Positions 10,800-23,266 of a DNA stretch of 64,000 nucleotides are shown here, piece after piece. The stretch covers positions 3,912,501-3,976,500 of the forward strand of contig NC_016459.1 of assembly GCF_000226115.1 (NCBI RefSeq). The letters are read 5' to 3'. The position numbers were made by a program, and so were the translations under genes. The DNA is from Thermothielavioides terrestris NRRL 8126 (taxonomy: Eukaryota; Ascomycota; Sordariomycetes; Sordariales; Chaetomiaceae). The number at the start of each line of letters is the position of its first letter. The first letter of the stretch is position 1. A model generated the notes under the pieces. The model did no database searches, had not been told where the DNA came from, and saw only the letters and a list, made by a program, of their open reading frames with translations.

Positions 10800-13700
10800 C
10801 TCTAAAGAAGATAACTAAGTATATTCTTACTACTACGTTCAGCGCGATCTTTCTAACCCTAGCGAAGGCTAGCCTTTAAGGCTACTTCTCTAGTTAGAAT
10901 ACTATACAATAGATCAAGACCTTCGAGGAGATATATAAGGCTTATTAGGTCACTAATGACAAGACCTATATATATCTATTTGAGCTTTAGTACAATACTA
11001 CGATCTAGTCTATTATCTATTATTAGGAGAAAAAGGACTAAGAGACCTAGGCAGCTTTTAAAGCTAAGTTTCTAAAGTGCTAGAAAGGCGATAATCCTAA
11101 GTAGTATAGTAATAGAAGTTATCTTTGTAATCTAATTAAAGGGAGATACTAGCTAGTTAGTAAGGTTATCTACAACTACTTTAAGTTGATCGATCGTATA
11201 TATACTATCGCCTTTACTAAAGTTTATAAAGAGCTATAATATATAATTGTTCCAACTATATAGTATACACTTGATTAATAGATCTAGGTAGCTTTTAAGG
11301 ACTACTAATATACTCTAAAGAAAGACGATAAGGACTCTATCTATACTACGAAGTAGGTAGACTTCCTTAAGTTCGTTTAAGATACTCTTTAGAAAGGTTT
11401 CAATGTAGGAGACCTCTTTCTTAAGACCTATAAGCGTAAGATCGATCTATAGAAGTACTACTCGCCTCTAGCTATATTTGCTATTAAGATGACTCCTAAG
11501 CTATAGTAATAGGAAGAGGAGGAGCTAAAGAAAGCTCTTATACCTATATTTAACGATATCGACGATCTAGCTAATTAGCTCTAGTGTCTATATATCTAGA
11601 AGTAGAAGATCGCTAAGTGGTTTAAATAGAAGATCGAGGCCCTCTATTTATATAGAACTGATCCTACTTCTAACGAGATCGAGGTTCTTTAAATATATTT
11701 CTAATAGCAGAGCCGTTTATAGGAGAGACGCGTTAACTTCGTTACTAGCCTATATATTAACAGTTGTCCTCCTAGCTATAGTAGACCTATAAGCTCTAGC
11801 TATTACTACTATTATAGTAACTCTAACTATATAGTCCTCGAGTATATAGAAGCTATAAAAGCTATAGCTATAGGTCTAATATATCGCAAAGGTATAGACT
11901 ACTACCTTAGCGATAGGAGTAAAAAGGGCTATACACTAGCTAAGATAATCACCTTTGCGAAGGCAGATATTAATAGCGTATAAAAGGTTGGCAAAATCGG
12001 CTAGCTCGTCCTTATATATATAGCCTATTGCCTATAGTATAATAGTTATCCTATATACTAGGTATACTATCGCGAGTATAAGCGCTTAAATGGTTGTCTA
12101 TTTAAGCTAGATATGTTCCTAGTGCTAAATAAGCACTACCTCTAGTAGCCTAAGCTATATTAGGAGCCTACAACCGTCTAGACGACGATCAATCGTCTTA
12201 TATATAAAGGGGAGCCTAAGCTTATCTTCGCCTTCTATTATATAGCGTTTAATTAGTTGTCGTTTTATATAGTTCTATTAAAGGGAGGTCGTATCTTAAC
12301 TTAGAAAGTTGTCCTATAGCCTACGCTAAAGGCTAATGAATTCCGTCGACTACCTCTTCTTCTCTCTAACTAGGCCGAGGGGGAAGCTAAGGAGGAAGCA
12401 GACAAAGAAGTAGAGACTATACTTTAAAGTATACCACCTACTAAGCGTTAGTTTACTAAGGACGAAAGGGAAGATAACTTCCTAATAAGCGATATTCCTA
12501 TACCTCTAGTAGAGCCTCCTTATATAACTATCTTTAAGAACCTAGCTATAGCGAATTATATAAAGAAAGAGGAGCTATAGTCTAAGCCACCTATATTAAA
12601 GGTTACTATATTGCCTCTATATATAAAGGATATAATCTATACTACGATAAAGGCGAAGACTAGTCTAACCCTTAACGACTTAGTCTATATCTCGCCTAAG
12701 TATAAGGACGCTTTGATCGTATATTTATAAGGTATTTCCACCAATATCGAGGTTATCGACTACAAAGGGTCCAATATTCCTAAGCCTAATAGACTAGCTA
12801 CTATACTAAAAGATATAGAGGTCTATATATAGGCTCTATATATCAATGTAAATATATTTAATAGTCCTTGCTCTAGCTAAACTAAGATAGTTCTAGCGAT
12901 CTTTAGAATTACTAAAGACGGTATATAGGGCATCTATATAGGAAGCCTCTAAGAGCATTGGATTCGTAAAGGTCCGCCTAGAGATATTGACGACTATATC
13001 TATACCCTACTATAGAAGTCTATCTCAACGCTTTTAGTCTTATAGTATATAGAACTTAGTACAATAATAAAGGTATAGTCGCTTTCTACTCTATATATCT
13101 AGTTTAAGAAAGGTCATTATAATAAGTATCTTACTTTAATCGACTCTAGTTCGAAGTATAACTATATCTCGATAAGCGTTGTTAAAAAGTATATACTACT
13201 ATATTAGTCTACTAAGGTCGTTTCGAAGGGCCTTTACAGCTTAGTACTATTCCTTAGAGAGATCTAGGTTACTCTTTACCTAGGCAAAGTCGGTATTAAC
13301 CTTTATTTCTTTATAACTAAGGACACTACTAGTAGATATAAAGCAATTCTCGATACATTGTTCATCAAGGATACCGCTCTAACCTTCAACTACTATAATA
13401 GCAATCTAATTACTACTAATCTATTTATAAAGGGAAAGATAGTCTAGATATATATTGTCTCTAAGAAGATTATCTAGTAGAATCGCCTACTATCTCTAAT
13501 ATAACTAGCTATCTAGAAGTAATTCTAGGGATTAACGAAAAGTCCTAAAAGAATCTTTGACTAAGTAGAGATAAAGGAAGGCGAGACTACTCTTAATTTC
13601 CTTAATAATAATATAGGTAAAGCGGTTTTTCATTTTATTTTATAGAAGTCCTATATACTACTCTTTAATACTCTTTTTCACGTTATATATTTTTATTCTT

Positions 13701-16700
13701 TATCTTCTTCGTCTAGATAGACGAAGATCGAATTATTGTCCTATTTAAAAAGGAAGAGGGGGACCCTAATTGGAAACCCCTTTTCTAACTAGGGACTAAG
13801 GTAGAAATTCAAATACAAAGTTAGATATACCTTAAAGACGTTTATACTCTAGAAGAATATTATAAACAAGGTTTAGCTAGTTGATTTAGCCCTATTAGAT
13901 GGCTCTATATTAGAAGGAGACCTATTATAGTAAGAGAAGCGATTTATAAAGGCTAAGACAAAGATATAGTTTAAAAAGGACTAGGACGATCTTATAGTCC
14001 TTCGTTTCTTGGATCTTAAGCTAGGCTTAAAGCTTACTAAGGAGCGCCTTTAAACAATACTCGCTACTATAGACAAATTCCTTAATAAGCTAGAAAAGGA
14101 GATATTTACTAAGATTTTATAAAACTAAGAAGCTACGCTTATATAGGATTTTACTAAATATAGATATATCTATAAGGATATTATCTTGCTCTAGTATATT
14201 AAGACTATCCTATATAAGGCCTAGTAAAGCAAGTCTATTCCAATTCTAAAGCTACTAATATAGAAGGTCATTAATCTACTTAGAAAGAGGTAGATATATA
14301 GGATTATCGAGTATAGCTATATAAGCTACTATAATAACTAGTTCCTTATTTTTAAAAAGAATAATAGATTATAGCTTATTAATAATACTTAAAAGGCTAA
14401 TACTATAATGATCTACAATACTTTCGTCCTACCTACTATAGAAGAATTTAATAAGGACTTTAATAGCTATAAGCTAATATCTCTCTTAGATCTCTTCTCT
14501 AGTTACAACTAGGTTAATCTCAATGAGTAGAGCTACAATTTAACGACCTTTTCGACGCTAATCAGTCTCTTCTATATATATACATTGCCAATAGGAGGTA
14601 CAAATTCTATTGCCTAGTTCTAGTAAGCTATAACAACGATCTTTGGTAACCTTATCCTAGATATTTATCGAGTCTATCTAGACAATATTATAGTAAAAGG
14701 TCCTCGATCTAATTATAATAGCTATTTAGATAGAGGGGGACGTTACAAATTTATTGTCAAGTATCTTAAGAATATCGATATAGTATTACTAAATATAGAG
14801 CTAGCAGATACAACTATCGCTATAGTAAAGTCGAAGTGGATATAGCTAAAAGTAGTCCTACTTAGTTATCTTTATATACCTAATAGGCGCCTTCCTAAAG
14901 AAGTAAAGGTGATTAAGATAAAAAAGTAGAAGACCTATTCTAACGTTAAAGAGGTATATACCTTTATCGAAATAGTTAGATACTACTAGATCTAGATTAA
15001 AGGCTTTACAATTATTATAATTCCTCTTTATACTCTAATAAAGAAGGATACTAAATAGACTTAGGGACCTACTAAGCAAAAGGCGATAGATAAGCTAAAG
15101 GAGAAAATTACTATTACTCTAGTCCTTACAACGCTCGTCTATAGTGATCTATAGTATAGTATAATCTTCCTAGTTTATAACACTAGTATCCTTAGCTAGG
15201 GAGGTATACTCGAGCAGGTTGGTCCTAATAGTAAGAGATACCTATATAGATTCGAAAGCAGTATCTAGTTAGAGGTAGAGAAGCGGTATAATACTATAAA
15301 GAGGGAGCTAAGGGGGCTATTCTTCCTCTTAAAGCGTTTTCGCTACTACCTTTTTAGTATACATTTCACTATAGAGACTAATACTCTAGTTCTAGTCTAT
15401 TAGCTCAATAGTACTATAAACGATATTCTAGATACTCTTATAATACACTAGATTACTTAGATCCATCTATTCAACTTCGAAGTCAAGTATATCTTAGGTC
15501 CTAAGAATATTATAGCTAATACGTTGTCCTATAAGCCGCCTAGGCTCTTTAACTATATAGAGAAAGAGTCGAAGGAGGATATCGACAACTAGGTCGACGT
15601 TTAAATCTTTATTAACTATATAGGCAAAGGGACTTCGTATCTAAAGGGGAAGCTAGAACCTATCTACCTTTGAGAAGGTTACTTTTAACGTTCCTAGGAC
15701 ATCGCCTACTTTTTATCGACGATAGAAGCTCTATCTAGCTATAGTCTATATTAGAAACGACGTTAGCTTAAAAGGGAAGCGTTAAAGTACTTTGTCGAAG
15801 ATCGTTACCTTTTCCTCTAAAGTATAAATTATATATAGTGTTATAGGCACGTTGTTAATACCCCTAAGGAGAAGCGTTTAATCTTCGACTAATATTATAA
15901 TAAGGTTAGCTATTATAGAAGGGAGTCGATATATCGATAAGTGACGAACTACTACTATAAGTATAGTATATATAAAGATATAGCGAACTAGATTTGGGCT
16001 TACGCCCTATATTAAATGTACAATACCTAGAGGTTCGAAGAAGTAGCAGATTGAATAGCGCCTCCGCCTTTTCCTTTTACTAAATAGTACCTCGATATCT
16101 AATATATATCGTCTAGCTATAGGGAGAAGAAGTATTTCCTCGTCGAGGTTTATAACAATCTTATAAGATATATTAAGGCTAAGATCCTACTAAATAAGTC
16201 CTCTAAGTCCATTAAGTCCTTTATCTTACGATATATCCTTTATCGCTAGGGTTACCCTATAGTTATAGTTGTTGATAAAGGCTTTAAGTTCAAAGGCGAA
16301 GTTAAGGAGATCCTTTATAAGCTAGGTATTAAGAAAGTCATTATCTCACTATACAATTCCTATATAAATAGTGTAAATAAGGCTAGCTATATCCTAATTG
16401 CTACCTCGTTTACAAAGATGACTAATAGTATAGGTAAAAGGTAGAGGGAGCTCCTTCTATATATCTTATATATAGAATATACAACCGTTAGAGGCTCTTA
16501 TAGAATATCTCCCTTCTTTCTTACCTATAATTATAAGCCTATTAGTCTAATTAAGTTTAATATTCCTATATAGCGAATTCTTACCTAGGACTCTATCTAT
16601 ACCTAGTTGGAGAAAGAAGACCCTATAAAAGTCTATACAAAGCTTATTGCCCTCTATACCTATATCCTCTAGGAAGTAGAATATAATTATAAGATTACTA

Positions 16701-17510
16701 CTAAATAGGTTACTATAGCCTATAAAAAGATAGCTAAACGCTATAATAAGGCCTATAAACGTAAATTTTACCTTAAAAATACAGTTATATCTATCGATAA
16801 TCTCGTCTTTATCTACAACAATATATACTAACTAGATATAAACTTAGTTTAGAAGCTAGAGTACCATTAGTTTAGCCTATTCTATATTCGGATAATCAAA
16901 GATGAAGATACTTACTTCCTAGAGACTTTAGACAATATACCTATCTAGACGCTATATCCTCTAAACTATATAAAGAAATTCTTTAAACTAGGTAACGTCT
17001 AGCTAGAAATGGATAGACCGACCTTATTCTATTGTAGAGAAAAGCGTTATAACAGTAGGCATTGCAACGAGGTTAGCGACGAGGGCTATAGCGACAGAGA
17101 GCGAGGTTCTATAAATGTATATCACTTGATACCTATCGACGACAATAAAGGAGAATATAGCGTCGTTAACAATACTAGCCTTACCTAGGCAAAGGGAGAC
17201 TACGCCTACGTCTTTACTAGCCTAGGTAGCTATACTAATTACCTAAATAGGTTTCCCTATAACAATGTTATAGTTCTAGATCGCGACAAGGTCTATAATA
17301 TAAACGATTGTAACAATAGGTTACTGAGAGAGGATGATATAAAGGATGCTACAATTATAGTTAAAGAGGAGGTCTTTAAAGAAGAAACCCCTAGTCGTAC
17401 TATAGCGCTTTAGACTAGCTAGACTCGCTTAATTATAAAGGGGGTAAAGAAGAAGCGACCTCGTTAGGAGCTTATTATCGAAATCCCCTATAGAAAACTA
17501 CCTAGTTTTT
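10800..17510 (+). pseudogene. Gypsy-type gag-pol relic (protease, RT, RNase H, integrase), RIP-inactivated
   Basis: Plus-strand translation through frequent stops shows a retropepsin-like IDSSSKYNYIS segment (about 13.14 kb). A reverse-transcriptase core follows with SYNQVNL, TLPIGGTNSIAQF and YLDNIIVKG (from YLDD), about 14.50-14.70 kb. RNase H sequence is YRFESSIQLEVEKRY and ETNTLVLVYQLN (about 15.25-15.4 kb). A degenerate zinc-binding region (about 15.9 kb) and integrase core with IKKVIISLYNS and NSVNKA (about 16.33-16.38 kb) come next. RNase H before integrase is the Gypsy/Metaviridae order. The element is dead. The start is approximate because the gag part is poorly conserved. Confidence 0.85.
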
Positions 17511-19389
17511 AACACTAGCCCTCTAGACGTATAGGGATATACGTTCTAGAAAGGGGGAAGGGCATAGAAGCTATTACCTCTAATAGTTTTACTAACGTTT
17601 AACTATATTTCCTTCCTAATACCTATTATTATATTAGCCTCCTATTTACTAGTAATATCTCTATTAGCTATATCTTACTTAGTCTTTGTCTATCTACTAT
17701 CCTTCGTTTGTTTTTAGCCCTTAGGACCTTATTCTTTTTTGCTAATACCTAAGTTTTCCTCCTAAAGAGTGACCCTACTTTTAAAGGCCTTATAATCATT
17801 TATACCTTTTTCTTTTCACTTCTACCCTCTAGATAGATAGTTTCTATTGTATAGGACTAAGTTTCTTAGAGCTAAAGTCAAGGCTAAGAAAAATCTAGAA
17901 TTAGAGTATATAGTCTTTTAATCTACTATCTATAGGCTAAGCTTCTAGACTATATTCTACCCTCTATCTATCCCTATCCATTGTCTCTATCCCTTAGTAG
18001 TATAAGCTCTTATAGTTGACCTAGTACCGTACTATCTACTCCTTAATAGTATCCTTAGCGAGATAAACCACTCTTAGCCTACTTTTTCTAGATATAGCTT
18101 CAACCTAGGATTATTCCTTGGATTATATAGGAGATAGCTCTATAAGATCAAGTCCTAAGCTAGGTACTTCTAATTATTCCTATAGACGTAAGTCTAAGTA
18201 TATTCCTTCTCTAACTAAATATAATTAGTATACTTATTAGTAAAGAGAGGAGTAAAAGAAGTATAGCTATTAAAGGGCTAGGTTATATAGATATCTCTGT
18301 CTTCGCTAAAAAGAGTTGTTAAATGTTAGTACGACAGTTTATAGCTTTAGTAAAGGACTTTGTTGCTATAGGAGTATTAGCCTTCCTCTACCTAGAGAGC
18401 AAGTATAAAAGGGAAGCGTAGTACTTACTTACGACCCTATACTTAGATTAAGAGAGCCGAAGCTCGATTTAAGCGTATAGCGAGATAGTGTATTTAATGC
18501 CTAAGCAGTCTACTATTATAGTGCTCTATATATACTAAACGAAGGACTAAAGTATTATAGTGCTATTTAATTATATCAACTAGCCTATCGTCGATATAAA
18601 CTAATCGCTATATCCTATACTAATCTTGCTAGTTGCTTAGCAAGACCTACTAGATATATAGTAGTCTAACATTTAGTTAAAAGATCTTAATTATACTATA
18701 GATAGCCTTGTATTCGACTAAGATTATAGTATACTCGTTAGTATAGCGTTTATTTTTCAACATTAGTAGATCCTTTATCTTACTCTGAACTACCTAGATA
18801 TACTTCTAGGCTATAAAAATATTCGTCTTTAGTACTAGCGAAAGATCAATCTAGCGGTTTATAATCCTATATAATAAGGGCCTCTAGTCGTCTACTTTAT
18901 TAGTGATTTCCTATAAGACGTTGTAGATATACTAGTTGTTCAATATCTTAGTTTTTAGATTGTAAATTCGTATATAGGAGCTATATACGAATTTAAAAGG
19001 GAAATAGAAGACCTAACTACTAAGAACCTAATTTAGCTAGAGAGACGAAGGCACTAGAATAAAGTAGCGAGAAGGTTGAAGAAAGGAAATAGTTCTAGGA
19101 TAGTAAAGAGGAGAGGAAAGCCTTAAGAATTCAAAAGGTGAACGCTCTTTTCTAGCCTATCTCTAGCCAATTAGTAGGCACTATAGGCCTTATCTAGTTT
19201 CTTTTACCTAGATTAGGAAAGAGCTAAGTAGCCTTCTTACCTTTAAAGGCTTACCTACCTTTTTTCTCGATTTTCCCACTAACTCTCTTATAATTAACCA
19301 TTTCTTTCACCTTACCTATCGCGCTTTAGATTTTTTTATAATTGCTTTAATCGGTCTAGATCTTTTTACCTAGAGAGCGACTTTTCTAT
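17511..19389. other. AT-rich region between the two relics of the nested block
   Basis: No protein signature was recognised. A TGTTAAATG start-like motif at about 18317 and a TATAAAAGGG box at about 18405 could belong to an LTR, but no matching copy was found upstream of the gag-like region. Confidence 0.35.
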
Positions 19390-21240
19390 TGAACTAAATT
19401 TTTATATACTATCGCGAACATTACTATAGGTCGTGGTAGAATTCTCGATTTTATAGAGCCTATATAATCTTAGGCTAATATAATCGTCGCTCTAAGATAG
19501 AAGTAGCTATTTAGAAAGCTTAAGTTTTATATACTACTAGGTTTATAGAGGCTTGCTAAAGATAGCAATTAAGCGAAGCATTATATCTCCCTCGTAGGGT
19601 AAGAGCTAGACTTAAAGATACTAAGTTACCCTAGGGAGACTAGTCCTAAGCTTTTTTTATTTCTATAGACCTTAAAGAAGTACCTATAAAATATAATCAA
19701 CTAGCGACTTAACTAGATTTAGAGCTCTTAGCTTAGTATAAACCCTAAGATTATAAGCTACTTGTTCCTAGGCTAGTTAGAAGGAAGGTATATAATAGAT
19801 CGGTTTTTTAAAATTAGTTTTATAGATATAGGTGTTTTACTCTTCGATATAGAAGGTATACTACTTACTAAGGAATAGCTAGAGGGCTAGATAATCCTAG
19901 ACGTTATATAGTTTTTCTTTCGTCTTTATAAGGACTATCTTTAGTTCTATCTATAGCCTATCTTAGATACTAGTCCTACACTAAAGAAGTTCTACCGGTC
20001 TAACTAGAAGGTTATTGCTAATCGTTATCGTTTCTAAGTCTTCTTTTACTTTGTCGATAAAAGATATTAGGCTATTACGATCTTCGACTAAGTTGTAGGC
20101 TAGCTTTACTACTTTGACTCTATACTTAAAAGTATAGAGATATATACTAATATCTTATTAAAGGTCTAGATTGCTTTCTAGTCTATCTATAAGTTTACTT
20201 AGTTATAGCTATACGAGGAGGTGATTATCTACTATCCTCGGCAAAGTATAGGTTGAGAATATAGATAGTTCGCTCTAGAGTTTATATAGACTTTTCTTTA
20301 AAAGCTTTGGCCCTACCTTCTAGACGGATTAATATAATTCAAGATGCCTTAGCTCCAACTATATTAGAGAGATAGTAAGAAGGTTATATAGCGGCGTATA
20401 TTATACTTATAGTTAAGAGCTTATAGGAATACTCTCGGTACTTTCAAGGATTGCCTACTCTATACTAAAGGAATCTCTTCGCTATAGTAGAACAAAGGCA
20501 AGATGTATAAGCTCCCTCTAGACCTATTGTCTCTAATCTAAGAACCTATATAGCCTATACTCTTAGAGTATAACGAAGATAAGGTGATCAAAGTCCTTTA
20601 GGGCGACGACGTATCTACGCCTAATAAGCTAGATATTCCTAGGCTCGACGACCTACCTATATATATCTATAACTAATTTAGCGATATAGAACTTAGGACC
20701 TTAGCTATGTACTTAATGGCATTTAAGTAAGCCTAGATCCTTAACTAGAGTAAGAAGGGACTAATCGCTACTATATAGCTAATCCTTATACCCTAATCAA
20801 AGTAAGAGGTAGCGTACTAGGCTTACTACTATAGGATTGTAGGGCTCCCGCTAGACGGATAGCTAAGTAGTAGGCTATCTTTATAAGACTCTATAGGCGA
20901 CCTTGGACGATAGTTGTAAGCTACGTTTTTAGTACTTAGGGCCGTTCTACTACTCTAACTAGAGGACTAGAATACTACTTTAGGGCTATTGGCTATACTA
21001 GTAGAAGATCTTAACAATATATCGACCTAGGCGAACGTTGAGGCTAAGATTATAGAGATCGCTACGATATAGGCGACTACGACCTAAAGGCTCGTAGACG
21101 CCCTTATAGATAAGTTCGACTAGGAGTACTTCCTTAGTAGTATGTAGGTCAAAAAGCTTAGGGCCCTAGTATAAGCGGTACTCTAGATAATAGCACTCGA
21201 TCTCTACCTCTAGAAGGAGGAAATGCTTGTCTATATATTT
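19390..21240 (+). pseudogene. Relic of a second ORF with Ulp1/SENP-like (C48) cysteine-protease features
   Basis: Translation on the plus strand at 20.04-20.27 kb gives KRY*AITIFD, then YYFDSIL, then YYPRQSIG*EYR. Read with RIP in mind (a CAT or TGC codon can become TAT, TGG become TAG), these fit the H-W ... D-S ... Q-x-x-G-x-(D/E)-C-G series of Ulp1-type proteases, in the right order and with plausible spacing. A long C-terminal part without recognised domains follows to about 21.24 kb. Ulp1-like domains are known as passengers in several eukaryotic transposon groups. The assignment is an inference from damaged sequence, and the original residues are not directly visible. Confidence 0.5.
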
Positions 21241-21253
21241 ATAAGGAGGCTAA

Positions 21254-21310
21254 GCGCCTAGTCCTAAGTGTAGTGGGGTAGGTTAGTATAGAGGTTTTGC
21301 ACTATTTCAA
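21254..21310. repeat. 57-bp direct repeat flanking the nested block, right copy
   Basis: Partner of 9629-9685. This copy keeps a TG...CA bounded core (TG at 21269, CA at 21300-21301) that has become TA...TA in the left copy, which could mean a very short LTR or simply chance. Confidence 0.75.
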
Positions 21311-22845
21311 TAGCTCTCTTAAAGTATTTAGCTAGTTAATATAGTAATAGATCTTCACCTATATCGCTCTTTACATTGTTAGCGAGGCTACTCCTAGACC
21401 TCTTTATCCAAAGCCTATTAGCCTCTACTTATAGAGTTAAATTAGCCTTCAAATTAGCCTCTATATAAGCCTTAACGTATTCTCTAGGTTCCTACCTAAA
21501 CAGTATACTCTTAGAGTTTAAATAGTAGTACCGCTTAGTTAAATAGAAGTGATTGTAAATATAGTACTTCTTTAATATACTCGAGGACCTTATAGAGGTA
21601 CTAAGAGTTATAAGCGTACTTAGCTTATATTTAGAGTAGGATTAGCCGATTCTAGCTCTCTCTTTACAACTAGTTTAGCGCCTAAAGCGATACTCTTAAT
21701 CTTCTAATTGCTTAGGGTCCTTATTTTCTTTCTCTCTAAGGCTATATATTAAGAAGGATCCTTTTCCTATATAGCTAAGCGCCTTCTTAAGGAATAGGTA
21801 TATACCTTTATAGACCTCTATAGCTATATCTTAAAAAGTTAGCTTCTCGAAAATCTCTATCTTACTTATAGTATAGAGGGAAACAAAGCTTAGGAATAGA
21901 TTCTCTAATACAACTATTAATTCGTTGAACTATAGGCTAGGATCTTTTGCTTTACTTATACTTATCTTCTAAAGGGAGACCTTATCTATTAAGTTCTCCT
22001 ACTTAATAAGCCACCTCTCGAAATTAGCCTCTTTAATATATATATTCTTAAGGTATTTAAATATATTAAAGTAGATATAAATATATATTCGAAGCTCTAT
22101 TATTATTTCAATAGTTAGCTAAATAGTTTTTTTAAAGTTGTTATACTATATTCGAAGGTTAATATACTCTATAAAGTAGATAAACTAGTAGTTAGCCCCT
22201 ACTATAGTAGTTATAAAGGTTAATATCTAGGTAAAGTAGTTGGTCTAGCGTTTATAGTCCTTATACTTATAATCTAGATCCTTCTTAAGCTATATAATAA
22301 CGATAGCGATATTGTTGTTAAACTACTTCTCCCTTTCGTTATAGAGCTTCCTCTAGCAGCTATTTAATATCTTAATATTAAGCTACTTTTATAGACCTTC
22401 GTTCTTAGAGAGGGTCTAAGAATCTATATCGTCATCCTAGGCTATAGAGGTAGTGCTAGGCCACTACTCACCTATAGTAGACGCTCCTAGATCGGCTAAA
22501 GCTCCTACGTTGGCTATAGCTTCTATAGCTATAGCTAGCGTAGAAGCCTATAGTTCGACAATATATTCCTAGAGCTTACGCTAGATACGCTTATAGGCGA
22601 GATTGTAGCTATCGGCCAATATAGGCTTTAGAAGTAGCTCTACCTTATATTCAAAATAGTCAAGTAAGTCGAGATACTTAGCTTTATTGACGAACTTACG
22701 GTTCTAAGCTACCTAGTTATCTAGGCTAGCCAAGATAATATCGATCTTTATATCGGCTTTCAAGGATATATTGCTACTAAGCGCTATACGTAGAGCCGTT
22801 TACTTAGAGATAGAAGCGGGTTTTCGAGCCGATAAGACTCTTAAT
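21311..22845 (-). pseudogene. Copia gag-side relic, RIP-inactivated
   Basis: About 1.5 kb between the right (upstream) LTR and the nested block. Minus-strand translation gives long stretches of gag-like sequence with charged and leucine-rich segments interrupted by TAG/TAA codons, and no intact ORF. Its place directly after the 5' LTR of a minus-strand Copia element is what suggests gag. The family match is weak on its own. Confidence 0.6.
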
Positions 22846-23055
22846 TGTTGGAACCGCTACGTAGGCTTAGGGAGATAAAGCTATTACGATGTAAGCGATA
22901 TATATAACTGGGATCAATCGTAGTATTGAAGATGTTGTATTGTAGGAGAGTTCTCCTAATCAGGAGCCCAGTCTTAGGCGGCAGTTGGGCATCAAGCCAG
23001 TGGATCCTAATCTCGGTGGGCCGGCCCAGTGCCCCGGGCCGGGCTGGTTCTGACA
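22846..23055 (-). repeat. LTR of the Copia element (its 5' LTR), 210 bp
   Basis: Begins TGTTGGAACC and ends TTCTGACA, followed by AACGA. The half facing the element interior (22846 to about 22910) has CpA-to-TpA and TpG-to-TpA changes relative to the left copy, while the outer half is mostly clean and GC-rich (GGGCCGGCCC, CCCCGGGCCGGG). As the upstream LTR of a minus-strand element its promoter would point left, away from the gene at 23267. Confidence 0.95.
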
Positions 23056-23060
23056 AACGA
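23056..23060. repeat. Target-site duplication AACGA, right copy
   Basis: Perfect match to 4901-4905 and directly adjacent to the CA end of the right LTR. Confidence 0.93.
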
Positions 23061-23266
23061 CACTCAGGTGCTGCCTTGCCAGGCAGCCAACGGTCTGCCT
23101 CCTTCAGCCTGCAGAAAAGCCCGCCAATCCCAATTCAAGCGCTTCCCCTCATCAACAGCCAACCATCATAATCGACAAGCGCCCACCATAACACGTACTT
23201 CACCCGTTAGAATATTCCCCAACGGCCGCAAACCGGAGACCGGCCTCTCTCCTGAGTCGACTCACC

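Larger units (their letters stand above)
9686..21253 (+). mobile_element. Nested plus-strand element with Gypsy gag-pol relic and an extra protease-like relic, RIP-mutated
   Basis: The block of about 11.6 kb sits inside the minus-strand Copia element between 57-bp repeats. Coding signal is on the opposite strand: gag-like sequence from about 10.8 kb, an aspartic protease DS(G) motif at about 13.14 kb, Gypsy reverse transcriptase at about 14.5-14.7 kb, RNase H at about 15.15-15.55 kb, integrase at about 15.9-16.5 kb, then a separate relic at about 19.4-21.24 kb. No convincing pair of long LTRs could be found by eye, so the exact limits of the Gypsy part are unknown, and the block could be two elements. 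Confidence 0.7.
4906..23055 (-). mobile_element. Copia-type LTR retrotransposon, RIP-mutated and interrupted by a nested element (18,150 bp in all)
   Basis: Two 210-bp LTRs and a perfect AACGA target duplication define the ends. The minus strand carries Copia signatures in the expected order from right to left: gag-like sequence (22845 to 21311), then, after the nested insert, integrase-like (about 8.3-8.1 kb), reverse transcriptase with a mutated YVDD box (about 6.33 kb) and RNase H sequence (about 5.7-5.4 kb). RT lying after integrase is the Copia order. Every frame is broken by TAG/TAA codons that fit C-to-T and G-to-A change at CpA/TpG, so no protein can be made. Without the insert the element would be about 6.5 kb. 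Confidence 0.92.

Noticed and set aside
18317..18420. Possible Gypsy LTR start (TGTTAAATG plus TATAAAAGGG)
   Set aside because: No matching copy was found upstream of the gag-like region by eye, so it was not called an LTR.
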